From: Clostridioides difficile
GTDB taxonomy: Bacteria > Bacillota > Clostridia > Peptostreptococcales > Peptostreptococcaceae
DNA length: 64,000 nucleotides
Reading direction: 5' to 3'
Assembly: GCA_012955965.1 (NCBI GenBank)
Contig: JABBZI010000019.1
Location: forward strand, 1 to 64,000
The position numbers and the translations under genes are program-made. Of this stretch, positions 55,714 through 64,000 are shown one piece after another; the first letter of the stretch is position 1; the number at the start of each line of letters is the position of its first letter. The notes under the pieces are model-generated. The model was not told the DNA's origin and did no database searches. It saw only the letters and a program-made list of their open reading frames with translations.

Positions 55714-57412
55714 CTTTTACTTCCTCCTCAATATAACTTTTATTTATTGCGTTCATAAGTGCATTAATAGCTGCTGTATTTATGTTTTCTGATATACTTA
55801 CACCAAAATAGACTTTATCATTGTGTTCTATCCCTACATAAGCTACACCTCTTGAATGTGAACCTTCTTCTAATGCATGTTCCCAATAGTATCTAAATTT
55901 ATAATCTTTCATTCCACATTCTTTTAACGCATTATTAAACGAATCTACAGGTCCATTTCCTATACCAACAATCCTTTGTTCATTTCCCATGTAAGTTACT
56001 CTTGCAGTCATCTCAATCATATTAGTATCATTAGAATCATCATTTTCATAGTTTAGTTCATCCATTGATTTTATTTTATATTTTTTAATCTTGTAAGGGC
56101 TCTCAACATCAATGTATTCCTTCTTAAATAAGTTAAATATTGCTTCACTACTAAGCTCTTCCCCTATTCTATCAGATTCCATTTTTATTACATTTCCAAA
56201 ATCAGAATGCATATTCTTAGGTATCATAAATCCATAATCTGTTTCCATTATATAAACAGCTCCACCTTTTCCAGATTGGCTATTTATTCTAATAATCTCT
56301 TTGTATTCCCTTCCTATATCATGAGGGTCTATTGGTAGATATGGAACTTCCCAGTAATTATTATCTTTATTTTTCATTGCTATCATGCCTTTTCTAATAG
56401 CATCTTGATGTGAGCCTGAAAAAGCACAATGTACAAGATTTCCTGCATATGGATGTCTATCATGTACTATAATTTTTGTACATTCCTCATATATTTCTCT
56501 TATACTATCGATATTACTAAAATCTAACTCTGGGTCTATCCCTTGTGTATAAAGATTAAGTCCAACATTTACTATATCCATATTCCCAGTTCTTTCACCA
56601 TTTCCAAATAAAGTACCTTCAAGTCTATCTGCTCCAGCTAATAGTCCAAGTTCACTTGCTGCTGTACAAGTTCCTCTATCATTGTGAGTATGCAAACTTA
56701 GTATTATAGAATCTCTACAACTTACATTTTCACAAAACCATTCTATTTGGTCTGCATATACATTTGGTGTTGCCATTTCCACTGTTGATGGAAGATTTAT
56801 TATCACTTTTTTTTGCGGAGTTGGCTTCCAAACATCTATCACTGCCTCACATATTTCAAGTGCATACTCCATCTCTGTTCCTGTAAAGCTTTCAGGTGAA
56901 TATTCAAAAGTAAACTCTGTCTCTGGATATTTTTTCACCTCTTCATTAAACAATTTTGCCCCTTCAACTGCTATATCTGTTATTTCTTGTTTACTCATAT
57001 TAAAGACCACATTCCTTTGAAGAACTGATGTAGAATTATACAAATGTATAATTGCTTTCTTACATCCTTTTATTGCTTCAAAAGTCTTTTCTATAAGATG
57101 TGCTCTAGATTGTGTAAGAACTTGTATAGTTACATCATCTGGAATCATATTCTCATCTATTAATTTTCTTAAAAATGTGTATTCTGTATTTGATGCTGAT
57201 GGAAATCCTACTTCTATTTCCTTAAATCCCGTATCCAAAAGCATTTTGAACATTCTGACTTTTTCATTTACACTCATAGGAGTTGGTAGTGATTGATTTC
57301 CATCCCTTAAATCAACACTACACCAAATTGGAGCTTTAAATATCTCTTTGTCTGGCCATTTACGATTTTCTATTTGCATTTTGCCATACTTTTTATACTT
57401 TTCGTATTTCAT
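55670..57412 (-). CDS. leuA: 2-isopropylmalate synthase (LeuA type 2)
   Basis: 580 residues. Catalytic TIM barrel with [24 protein letters not shown] metal-binding His-x-His, and [21 protein letters not shown]; then a C-terminal regulatory domain (about 430-570) that binds leucine. The long form with this start motif is the LeuA2 branch. First committed step of leucine synthesis. Headed by a leucine T-box. Confidence 0.95.
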   Translation of the reverse strand: MKYEKYKKYGKMQIENRKWPDKEIFKAPIWCSVDLRDGNQSLPTPMSVNEKVRMFKMLLDTGFKEIEVGFPSASNTEYTFLRKLIDENMIPDDVTIQVLTQSRAHLIEKTFEAIKGCKKAIIHLYNSTSVLQRNVVFNMSKQEITDIAVEGAKLFNEEVKKYPETEFTFEYSPESFTGTEMEYALEICEAVIDVWKPTPQKKVIINLPSTVEMATPNVYADQIEWFCENVSCRDSIILSLHTHNDRGTCTAASELGLLAGADRLEGTLFGNGERTGNMDIVNVGLNLYTQGIDPELDFSNIDSIREIYEECTKIIVHDRHPYAGNLVHCAFSGSHQDAIRKGMIAMKNKDNNYWEVPYLPIDPHDIGREYKEIIRINSQSGKGGAVYIMETDYGFMIPKNMHSDFGNVIKMESDRIGEELSSEAIFNLFKKEYIDVESPYKIKKYKIKSMDELNYENDDSNDTNMIEMTARVTYMGNEQRIVGIGNGPVDSFNNALKECGMKDYKFRYYWEHALEEGSHSRGVAYVGIEHNDKVYFGVSISENINTAAINALMNAINKSYIEEEVKDGDDYDAENLSKTC

Positions 57413-57520
57413 GTTATTTCCCCCTTTTTTGTTTTTTGTATCCAGTATACCTTATATCGACGCAATCCTACCCTATTTAATTCATAAGAATAAATGTTAA
57501 TTTTATCATTAGAATAAAAA

Positions 57521-57782
57521 TAACCCCATCTCTAGTAAAATTAGAGACGAGGTTTTGCTCGCGGTACCACTCTATTTAGCTTTCTAAAAAGCTCCCTTAG
57601 TAATAGACACTATATGATTATAATGACTATATTTCCTATAACGTGGAATTACTCCGATTATTCTAAGACCTAAGTCTCAGAAAACAGCTCCTAGACAAGT
57701 TCAGAACTATCAACTACTAAATCACACCATACTTTAGCTCTCTGAAAGTTTCATTGTTCTTACTGCTTCTATTCATCGCTTT
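57521..57782 (-). promoter_or_regulatory. leucine T-box riboswitch of leuACDB
   Basis: Minus-strand leader with the invariant T-box GAGTGGTACCGCG (57572-57560), followed by a terminator hairpin CCTCGTCTCTA.../TAGAGATGGGG (57554-57522) and a T-rich run. Upstream are stem I elements, including AGAGAGC and GGTGTGA (about 57740-57715), and a candidate specifier CTT (leucine, 57699-57697) in GAACTTGTC. Uncharged tRNA(Leu) pairing would stabilise the antiterminator and switch leu expression on. The specifier assignment is by eye. Confidence 0.93.
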
Positions 57783-57794
57783 TTTAATCATTTA

Positions 57795-57809
57795 AATTTT
57801 CTAAATATT
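57795..57809. promoter_or_regulatory. CodY-box-like motif at the leu transcription start
   Basis: AATTTTCTAAATATT matches 13 of 15 positions of AATTTTCWGAAAATT. It lies about 8-22 bases past the expected leu start, a repressing position. CodY control of leu genes is well established in Firmicutes. Confidence 0.45.
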
Positions 57810-57823
57810 TTGATTTAATAGTT

Positions 57824-57852
57824 ATTATATACACATTAAAATACATTGTCAA
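57824..57852 (-). promoter_or_regulatory. consensus promoter of the leu operon
   Basis: Minus strand: -35 TTGACA (57852-57847), 17-bp spacer, -10 TATAAT (57829-57824), both hexamers perfect. The expected start near 57817 gives a leader of about 400 bases to leuA. Confidence 0.9.
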
Positions 57853-57941
57853 CACAAAAAAATAATTATCTGTGTTTTTTTATTTTTTATTTTTGATAAG
57901 TAATTTTACAAACCATGCTAACTATTGAAAACAGTATAGTG

Positions 57942-58388
57942 TTATCCCTTAAACTTTTTCATCTTTTCATCTATGATATTTAATAATTTTTTTTCATCTT
58001 CTAAACTCAGTGCACTCAATCTGATTTTATAAATAGACTCTTCAGTATATATATTTAATACTTTTTTTACAACTTCTATTTTTTCTATTATTTTATAGTT
58101 AAACTTTTGATTTTTTTTAGATTTTATACTGAATATACATTGATTATTTATTAATATTGAATGATTATCGAGAGTAAGATATTCTTTTCCCTCATATTGG
58201 TTTAAAAAATCACGACCTTGTTTAAAAAGAAAAACTGCTGTTACTATACATAAAAGATATAAGATTTTCGTTGAATATATAAAAATTGTAGCTAAAATTA
58301 TAAGTGCTAAGACCATATATATAGCCATTCCTTTTTTAAAATAACCATTGTCATAATAATTCATATAGATAAACTTATTTTTACTCAA
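57942..58388 (-). CDS. small membrane protein of unknown function
   Basis: 148 residues. Two helices near the N-terminus (about 20-58), then a beta-rich Lys-rich cytosolic part that looks PH-like (YLTLDNHSILINNQCIFSI, then NYKIIEKIEVVKKVLNIY). TTG start eight bases after GGGAGTG. Probably in the unit with the PHP gene 20 bp upstream. Function unknown. Confidence 0.7.
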   Translation of the reverse strand: MSKNKFIYMNYYDNGYFKKGMAIYMVLALIILATIFIYSTKILYLLCIVTAVFLFKQGRDFLNQYEGKEYLTLDNHSILINNQCIFSIKSKKNQKFNYKIIEKIEVVKKVLNIYTEESIYKIRLSALSLEDEKKLLNIIDEKMKKFKG

Positions 58389-58408
58389 AATTTTTCACTC
58401 CCACGATT

Positions 58409-59128
58409 CTAAAAATTTATATCAAAAAACTCTATAATTTCATCTTCATGATAATTTATGACCAATTCGTCGGGAAAATCTACTGATTTTAAAACATTCT
58501 CTGCATTTTCAAATTCACCTATAGAATAGCATATATGAGAGTCTGTACCAAGAATTACTCTTACTCCATATGTTTTACATAACATTAGCATGTGACTTGC
58601 ATTTTCCCAAGTTCCAGTTCTATGAGAGTTTGAACTTAATGAAGAATTATTTATTTCTAAAAGAATATTTTTTTCTTTAGCTTTCTTTACTATAGATTCA
58701 TAATCTAAAGGATATCTACTATCATCTGGATGACCAATTATTTTTACTTTAGGTTTATCCATTACATTCAAAATAGCATTTGTATTTTCTTCTTTTGTTC
58801 CTGAAGTTATACAAGGTCTATGCAGACTTGCAATTACATAGTCAAGATGCTGTAACATATCTTCTTGAACATCTAAATTTCCGTCATAATCCATTATATT
58901 TCCTTCTATCCCTCTAAGAACTCTTACATCTTTTACTTTTCGTGGTAGTAGATGTAAATTATAAAAATAAAATGGATGTGGTCCTCCTGGCATATTAGGT
59001 CCATGGTCTGATATTCCTAGATATTTTATATTTTTCTGAACTGCTTCTTCAACATTTTCTTTAAAGGTACTATGTGCATGTCCACTTATCAGGGTGTGAC
59101 AATGTACATCTATAATAGACTTTTTCAT
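58409..59128 (-). CDS. PHP-domain phosphoesterase (YcdX-like)
   Basis: 239 residues. Metal-ligand motifs of the PHP fold in order: DVHCHTLISGHAHST, LGISDHG, EGNIMDYDGN, ASLHRP, IGHPDD, EINNSS and GTDSHICYSIG. It resembles YcdX-type histidinol-phosphatase-related hydrolases; the substrate is not identifiable. AGGAGG ribosome binding site, upstream of a membrane protein gene. Confidence 0.88.
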   Translation of the reverse strand: MKKSIIDVHCHTLISGHAHSTFKENVEEAVQKNIKYLGISDHGPNMPGGPHPFYFYNLHLLPRKVKDVRVLRGIEGNIMDYDGNLDVQEDMLQHLDYVIASLHRPCITSGTKEENTNAILNVMDKPKVKIIGHPDDSRYPLDYESIVKKAKEKNILLEINNSSLSSNSHRTGTWENASHMLMLCKTYGVRVILGTDSHICYSIGEFENAENVLKSVDFPDELVINYHEDEIIEFFDINF

Positions 59129-59172
59129 TAAATTTCCTCCTACATTTTATATAATTTTTTTAGATAGCTAAA

Positions 59173-59229
59173 GGGCTATTTCAAAACTAAAGCTGTCATA
59201 ATAGACAGAGTAATGTTTTAAAACAGCCC
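59173..59229 (-). terminator. terminator after S1-repeat gene
   Basis: GGGCTATTTCAAAAC/GTTTTAAAACAGCCC arms enclosing a second small stem CTGTC/GACAG. Immediately past the S1 gene stop on the minus strand. Confidence 0.7.
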
Positions 59230-59243
59230 CATTTTCAATTACT

Positions 59244-60509
59244 TTATACTTCTAAATCTTTAAATTTATCTTTAAATAATTCTCCAATGCTTCCTAAAGA
59301 TTCTTCTACTTCTAAGTACTCTGTTATATCTTCTTCTGGCTCTCTAGTTGCTTCTTTTATTGAAACTAGCATTCTTTTAGTCTTTGGTTTAAAGTCAAGA
59401 ATTTTAACTTTAACTTCATCTCCAATATTAACAACATTAGTAACTTTAGCAACTCTAGTATCACTCAATTCAGATATTGGTAAATAAGCATCTACACCTT
59501 CTTTAATTTGAACAAAAGCTCCTTTTTCTATTATTCTAAGAACTTTAGCACCAACAACATCATCAATTTTTACTTCTTTTGCTATTAAATCCCATGGGTC
59601 ATTATTTATGTCTTTTAATGCTAATGCAATTTTTTTAGTATCTTTATTTACATCTAACACATAAACTTCTACTTCTTGACCTTCTGAAACAACATCTTCA
59701 ACATTTTCAACTCTTGCCCAAGCTAAATTATTTATATGTGCTAATCCTTCAATTCCGCCAATATCAACAAATGCTCCATAAGGCATTATCTTTGTTACTT
59801 TACCATCTCTTTTTTGCCCAACTTCAAGAGAATTAAATAATTCTTCTTTTGCTACTTTAATGCGAGCCTTTTCTTCTTCTCTTTCTTGTTTGATTCTAGC
59901 TCTTTCAGCTTCTTTTTCTGCTTTAATTTGAGCTCTTCTTTCTTCTTTTTCTTTATTTATACGTTCTTGTAATACGTCTCTATGAGATGCTACAAGTCTA
60001 TTCTTTCTAATATCAAAGTCTCTTATATAAACTTCTAAATTAAGACCAACAAATTTAGATGTATCTGTAATAAACTTTGTATCAAGTTGAGAAATTGGTA
60101 TAAAAAATGTATATGTATTGTAATTAGCAAATACACCTTTGTCTATATTTTTTTCAACATTTACAGTTATTATTCTATGTTCATCATAAGCTTTTTGTAA
60201 TTCTGCAAAATCATTTCTTTTATCAAGTTGTAATTTAGATAAAGTCATTGTCCCATCTTTTTGAGATACTTTTGTTATTACAGCAGTTATTTCATCACCT
60301 ATATGATATAAATCTTCTATATATTGATTTTTTTCTATGTTTAATTCACTTATAGGTATTATCCCATCAAATCCATAGTCTAATCCTAATTGTACTTCAT
60401 CATTTCTCACTGCAATTATTTTTCCAGTTATTAATTCTCCAACTTTCACTTTGCTGAATACTTGTTCTTGCTGGTCAAGTAATTCTTGCATTGTTAAATC
60501 ATTTTCCAT
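59244..60509 (-). CDS. four-repeat S1 RNA-binding protein with charged helical insert
   Basis: 421 residues. S1 OB repeats at about 20-90, 100-170, 225-295 and 310-385 (KVGELITGKIIAVRNDEVQLGLDYGFDG, then VGQKRDGKVTKIMPYGAFVDIGG, VGAKVLRIIEKGAFVQI). Between repeats 2 and 3 is a strongly charged Glu/Lys/Arg helix (about 180-220; KEAERARIKQEREEEKARIK). Related to ribosomal protein S1 and YpfD; may act in translation or RNA handling. Likely transcribed alone. Confidence 0.88.
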   Translation of the reverse strand: MENDLTMQELLDQQEQVFSKVKVGELITGKIIAVRNDEVQLGLDYGFDGIIPISELNIEKNQYIEDLYHIGDEITAVITKVSQKDGTMTLSKLQLDKRNDFAELQKAYDEHRIITVNVEKNIDKGVFANYNTYTFFIPISQLDTKFITDTSKFVGLNLEVYIRDFDIRKNRLVASHRDVLQERINKEKEERRAQIKAEKEAERARIKQEREEEKARIKVAKEELFNSLEVGQKRDGKVTKIMPYGAFVDIGGIEGLAHINNLAWARVENVEDVVSEGQEVEVYVLDVNKDTKKIALALKDINNDPWDLIAKEVKIDDVVGAKVLRIIEKGAFVQIKEGVDAYLPISELSDTRVAKVTNVVNIGDEVKVKILDFKPKTKRMLVSIKEATREPEEDITEYLEVEESLGSIGELFKDKFKDLEV

Positions 60510-60719
60510 TATATAAACATCCTTTCCACTTATTAATTATCATATCTGTAAATATTATACCATTAATATTGCAAATACTTACATTTTTCTTATTGTAATT
60601 TTAAAAATTAATTCAACTTTCTATCTTTATACATTATAGAAAATATCTTATTAAATTAAAATACAAATTCTAATTTTTATCTATTAAAATATTTTCATGA
60701 AAATTTTATATTATATATA

Positions 60720-62087
60720 TTATTCTTCTGTCGTTTTAGATTTTGATAGAGAGCTTTTATAAAATATAAAGAAACAGATTGCTGTTATAGTAGCTGCTGT
60801 TATATCTGCAATTGGCTCTGCTAAAAGTACTGCAAAAAGTTTTTCATCAAAAAATGCTGGAAGTATAAATATTAAAGGTATTAAGAGTACAACTTTTCTA
60901 AGAAGAGCTAAAATCAAAGATATTTTTGCTTTTCCAAGTGCTAAAAATGTCTGTTGACAAGCTAGTTGAATTCCAAACATAAAAGAACCTGCAAAATATA
61001 TTTTTATACTCCAACTTGTCATGCTAAGTAACTGTGGATTCTTATTAAATATACCAACAAAAAATGCAGGGAACATCATCAGTAAAATCCACAAAATAGT
61101 AGAATATGTAAAACATGACAATAGACATAATTTAAATGTCTTTTTCACTCTATCAAGTTGTCCTGAACCATAATTGTAACTTATTATTGGTTGTGCTCCT
61201 TGTGTAAATCCCATATTAGGAAGCATAAGAATTTGCATTATACTACTCATTATAGCCATTGAACCTACTGCTAAATCGCCTCCATACATTTGCAACTTAC
61301 TATTTAACGCTATAAGTACTAAACTTTCTGTAGATTGCATTATAAATGGAGATATTCCTAACGCCAAGACTGGTAAAATAATACTTGCTTTAGGAATCAT
61401 ATACTTCTTTTTTATCTTAAGTATACTTTTCTTCCCAAATAGGAACACCAACACCCAAATAGCAGAAACACCTTGTGCAATTATAGTAGCTAATGCAGCT
61501 CCTTTTACACCCATATTAAGACCAAATATAAAAATTGGGTCAAGTATTATGTTTATCAAAGCACCTATAGCAACTGTAATCATACCAGTTGTAGCAAATC
61601 CTTGAGTATTTATAAAAGTGTTCATTCCCAATGAGATTTGAACAAATACTGTACCTATTAAATAAATTTTTAAATAATCCATTGAATATCCAATAGTAGA
61701 TTCACTTGCCCCAAACATCCAAAGCAAAGGCTCTTTTCCAATTTGAAAACCTATAGTTAAAAGTATTGCTAAAATCACTAATACAGAAAAACTATTACTC
61801 ATTATTTTCTCTGCACCATCATTATCTTGTTCACCCATTTTTATAGCAGCTAAAGGTCCCCCTCCCATACCAATTAAATAACTACATGAAGTTATTATAA
61901 TTATTATCGGAAATGCTACTCCAACACCTGCCATAGCAACTTCTCCACTTTCCATTCTTCCAATGAAAATCCTATCTACTATGTTGTATAAAACATTTAC
62001 AATTTGTGCGATAATAGCTGGTGTAGCAAGTTTAAATAACAATTTTCCTACACTTTCATTGCCTAAATTAGTGCTTGAATTTTCCAC
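60720..62087 (-). CDS. MATE-family efflux transporter
   Basis: 455 residues, twelve predicted helices in two six-helix halves. The N-terminal LATPAIIAQIVNVLYNIVDRIFIG and the repeated GMNTFINTQGFATTGM and QGAQPIISYNYGSGQ segments are typical of MATE proteins (DinF/VmrA branch). Exports drugs or metabolites using an ion gradient. GTG start after AAGGAGG. Single gene. Confidence 0.93.
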   Translation of the reverse strand: MENSSTNLGNESVGKLLFKLATPAIIAQIVNVLYNIVDRIFIGRMESGEVAMAGVGVAFPIIIIITSCSYLIGMGGGPLAAIKMGEQDNDGAEKIMSNSFSVLVILAILLTIGFQIGKEPLLWMFGASESTIGYSMDYLKIYLIGTVFVQISLGMNTFINTQGFATTGMITVAIGALINIILDPIFIFGLNMGVKGAALATIIAQGVSAIWVLVFLFGKKSILKIKKKYMIPKASIILPVLALGISPFIMQSTESLVLIALNSKLQMYGGDLAVGSMAIMSSIMQILMLPNMGFTQGAQPIISYNYGSGQLDRVKKTFKLCLLSCFTYSTILWILLMMFPAFFVGIFNKNPQLLSMTSWSIKIYFAGSFMFGIQLACQQTFLALGKAKISLILALLRKVVLLIPLIFILPAFFDEKLFAVLLAEPIADITAATITAICFFIFYKSSLSKSKTTEE

Positions 62088-62263
62088 TTTAAAACCTCCT
62101 TAGTCTATTAATTAAAATTTATTGTTATTAAAATTTTATTCTATATAAAAAATTTATTTTATTAGTAGGAAAATTTTTAGTACTTTCCTCACAAATAATA
62201 CTATACTATATTTCTTTAGCCCTAGTAAACATTTTAGAGCAAAATGAATTTAAATGATATCAT

Positions 62264-62299
62264 AAAAAAACTATCCAAACATATTGCTTGGATAGTTTT
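62264..62299 (-). terminator. terminator after COG2426 gene
   Basis: AAAACTATCCAA/TTGGATAGTTTT 12-bp stem with a 9-nt loop, A/T runs outside. It begins at the end of the COG2426 gene and terminates the UbiA/HAD/COG2426 operon. Confidence 0.85.
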
Positions 62300-62735
62300 A
62301 TATTATATGTAGAGAAAGGGCTGAAACTATAACTCCTGATAACAAATTACCAATAAATACTCCTATAAAGGCATCTTTTATTCTCATTTTTAATATAGAA
62401 GCTATAGCAGATGCAGTCCATGTTCCTGTAGTTGGAAGTGGTATCCCTACAAATAGTATTATACCTATCATTGAAACACTTTTTAATTTTTTCATTCTTG
62501 AATTTATCTTTCTATCAATTGTATCTGCAATACCTTTAAATAGTTTTTTCCCTCTTAAAAATTGCAATACATGCCTAAATGTTAATATTAAGGGAATCGA
62601 TACCAATGTAGAACCAATTACACTAAATACATAAACCCACATAGGATTTAAGCCCATTGCAATACCTATAGGAATGGCTCCTCTTAATTCTGTTACAGGA
62701 ACCATAGATAAAATTAATATGTGTAAATATCCCAA
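62298..62735 (-). CDS. COG2426 small membrane protein (putative small multidrug export protein)
   Basis: 145 residues. SMVPVTELRGAIPIGIAMGLNP near the start is the COG2426 signature, and four helices follow. The family is annotated as putative multidrug export, without solid proof. TTG 62735 is six bases after AGGAGGG and gives the normal N-terminus; the ATG at 62762 gives 9 extra residues before that Shine-Dalgarno. Downstream of the HAD gene in one operon. Confidence 0.8.
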   Translation of the reverse strand: MGYLHILILSMVPVTELRGAIPIGIAMGLNPMWVYVFSVIGSTLVSIPLILTFRHVLQFLRGKKLFKGIADTIDRKINSRMKKLKSVSMIGIILFVGIPLPTTGTWTASAIASILKMRIKDAFIGVFIGNLLSGVIVSALSLHII

Positions 62736-62766
62736 ACTATTCCCTCCTATTCTAAGTGACATTAAG

Positions 62767-63396
62767 TTATGAATTTACTTGTTCTATAACCTCACCATTC
62801 TTTTTACTAACCAAAAACGCATTTTTAGCTAATGAAAGCATAGGTAAATCACTCTTAGAGTCCGAATATGCATATGAATTTTCATAATCAATCTCTATCC
62901 CAAGCTTATCTAATACAGTCTTTATTCTATGTATCTTTTCAATTCCCTTACAGTTTTCTCCAATAAACTGATTTTTATATCTTGAATTTTCACAAAATAG
63001 CTCAGTGCCTATGACCTCATCTGCAAAACCATAATGTTTAAAGTATTTCATATACGCATATGGAGATGCTGTTATCATAATTATAATATTATGTTCTTTT
63101 TTGTTTTTGTAAATAACTTTTTTCATAGACTCGTTAATTCTTTTTATAATGCAATCATCAAAAAATCTTTTTAAATCTTCTTCACTAAAATCTACTATTG
63201 GATGAAAGATTGCCTCTTTTGCTCTTTTCAAAGGTACTATTCTAAGTAAGTACATAGCTAGAGTAAAGATAATATATGGCAACTTTATAATAGTTTTAAA
63301 TGTTTTATTTTTTAAAGAATAAATAAAAAAATCTAACATGCTATCAGTATTTATAACAGTGTAATCTACATCGAGTAATAATACACTTTTTTTCAT
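62767..63396 (-). CDS. HAD-IB phosphatase
   Basis: 209 residues. HAD motif I LLLDVDYTVINTD, motif II MITASPYAYMKYF and motif IV YAYSDSKSDLPML are all present, with a helical cap between I and II (about 20-90, including a hydrophobic IIFTLAMYLLRIV). It follows the UbiA gene by 21 bp. It may dephosphorylate the product of the prenyltransferase. Confidence 0.88.
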   Translation of the reverse strand: MKKSVLLLDVDYTVINTDSMLDFFIYSLKNKTFKTIIKLPYIIFTLAMYLLRIVPLKRAKEAIFHPIVDFSEEDLKRFFDDCIIKRINESMKKVIYKNKKEHNIIIMITASPYAYMKYFKHYGFADEVIGTELFCENSRYKNQFIGENCKGIEKIHRIKTVLDKLGIEIDYENSYAYSDSKSDLPMLSLAKNAFLVSKKNGEVIEQVNS

Positions 63397-63417
63397 AAGT
63401 ATTTCCCCACCCTATCA

Positions 63418-64000
63418 CTAAAAAATTAATATTATTAAACATGTAATTATCCATAATATTACATTTATTTTTAAAGCAGAATCTTTCAACACAATATCAG
63501 TAGGATTTCCTTCATTTGTAGTGTTAATTATATAATTATATCTAAGTACACCATAAACTACAAATATTGTTGTAAATATCATATGTGGCTTTTCTGGATT
63601 ACTTGTGGAATACAACGCATAACACACTATTGTAGAACTTAACATGACCACCATCATTTGGTTTAGATTTTCTATATCATAGTCCTCTAATATCTTTCTA
63701 TGTTCAATTGCATCATCTCTTAAAGTTACTATTTCTTTTTTACGTTTTCCAAAAGCTAAATACAAAGATAAGAAAAATGTACATAATATTATCCAATTTG
63801 ATAAACTTACATTTATGGCTACACACCCTGCATAGACCCTAAGTATAAATCCAAGAGATATTGAAAACACATCTAATAGTATTATATTCTTTAATTTAAG
63901 AGAATATAATATATTATTTATCAAATAAAGAACAAGAATTATAGTCAATCTTAAATTAACAACTATTGATAAACTAATTGAAATCAAAGCTAATATTACA
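63418..64000 (-). CDS. UbiA-family prenyltransferase, polyprenyl-phosphate phosphoribosyltransferase-like (5' end off window)
   Basis: At least 194 codons; the frame continues past the window edge, so no start is assigned. Several helices. FGKRKKEIVTLRDDAIEHRKILEDY resembles the second Asp-rich region of decaprenyl-phosphate phosphoribosyltransferases. The first motif (NxxxDxxxD) would be outside the window. It would transfer 5-phosphoribose to a polyprenyl phosphate to make an envelope sugar donor. Confidence 0.78.
   Translation of the reverse strand, partial: VILALISISLSIVVNLRLTIILVLYLINNILYSLKLKNIILLDVFSISLGFILRVYAGCVAINVSLSNWIILCTFFLSLYLAFGKRKKEIVTLRDDAIEHRKILEDYDIENLNQMMVVMLSSTIVCYALYSTSNPEKPHMIFTTIFVVYGVLRYNYIINTTNEGNPTDIVLKDSALKINVILWIITCLIILIF

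Noticed and set aside
1-64000. CRISPR arrays, tRNA or rRNA genes, insertion sequences, phage genes
   Set aside because: No regular direct-repeat array, no CCA-ended cloverleaf, no transposase or integrase frame was seen.

Overview
The window is very AT-rich, with short intergenic hairpins followed by T-tracts, strong AGGAGG-type ribosome binding sites and frequent TTG/GTG starts. It carries clostridial-type genes: a leucine T-box, a two-subunit fumarase, VTC/DUF4956/CotH proteins and several GGDEF proteins. All of this points to a low-GC anaerobic Firmicute. The protein sequences and gene order match my memory of the Clostridioides difficile chromosome (the leu, nag and pot loci, seen here in reverse orientation). 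No search was run. It reads as ordinary chromosome: no phage, no insertion sequence, no CRISPR array, no tRNA or rRNA.

Layout. 1-2428: a two-gene membrane/envelope operon (degenerate GGDEF protein plus DUF2334 protein, the latter cut by the window edge). 2675-6945: a polyamine uptake operon, XRE-cupin regulator then potA-potB-potC-potD, with a consensus promoter and two palindromic operators. 7383-9895: a YczE-type membrane protein and an amino-acid ABC binding protein plus permease with no ATPase beside them. 10313-13693: a VTC-domain / DUF4956 / CotH cassette. 14095-15679: a LysE exporter with divergent LysR. 15729-20257: a heterodimeric ABC exporter with a divergent MerR regulator whose dyad lies in a 19-bp promoter spacer. 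20417-23942: a SnoaL-like protein and an amidohydrolase with a divergent PucR regulator. 24040-25115: an XRE membrane protein, a small membrane protein and a truncated DUF2185 gene ending in a 32-bp inverted repeat. 25172-29196: a diguanylate cyclase and an OmpR-type two-component system.

29662-32949: a small membrane protein and the nagR-nagA-nagB amino-sugar operon with tandem NagR operators. 33190-35513: a CvfB-like RNA-binding protein and small genes. 35770-38418: fumarase alpha, fumarase beta and malic enzyme in one operon, which converts fumarate to pyruvate. 38614-43694: YbaK deacylase, a NitT/TauT-type ABC transporter and a YgiQ radical SAM protein. 43879-47421: a 1180-residue multi-domain diguanylate cyclase. 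48169-51706: a serine-biosynthesis group (class V aminotransferase, SerA, DUF1015). 52059-57412: a thioesterase and leuACDB behind a leucine T-box. 57942-64000: a membrane protein, PHP hydrolase, S1-repeat protein, MATE pump, and an operon of UbiA prenyltransferase, HAD phosphatase and COG2426 membrane protein.

How the genes work together. The best-supported regulation is local: NagR on nagAB, MerR on the exporter, XRE-cupin on pot, and T-box (with a possible CodY box) on leu. The least understood parts are the VTC/DUF4956/CotH cassette, the DUF1015 protein in the serine operon, the HAD/UbiA pair and the inverted-repeat-bounded DUF2185 fragment.
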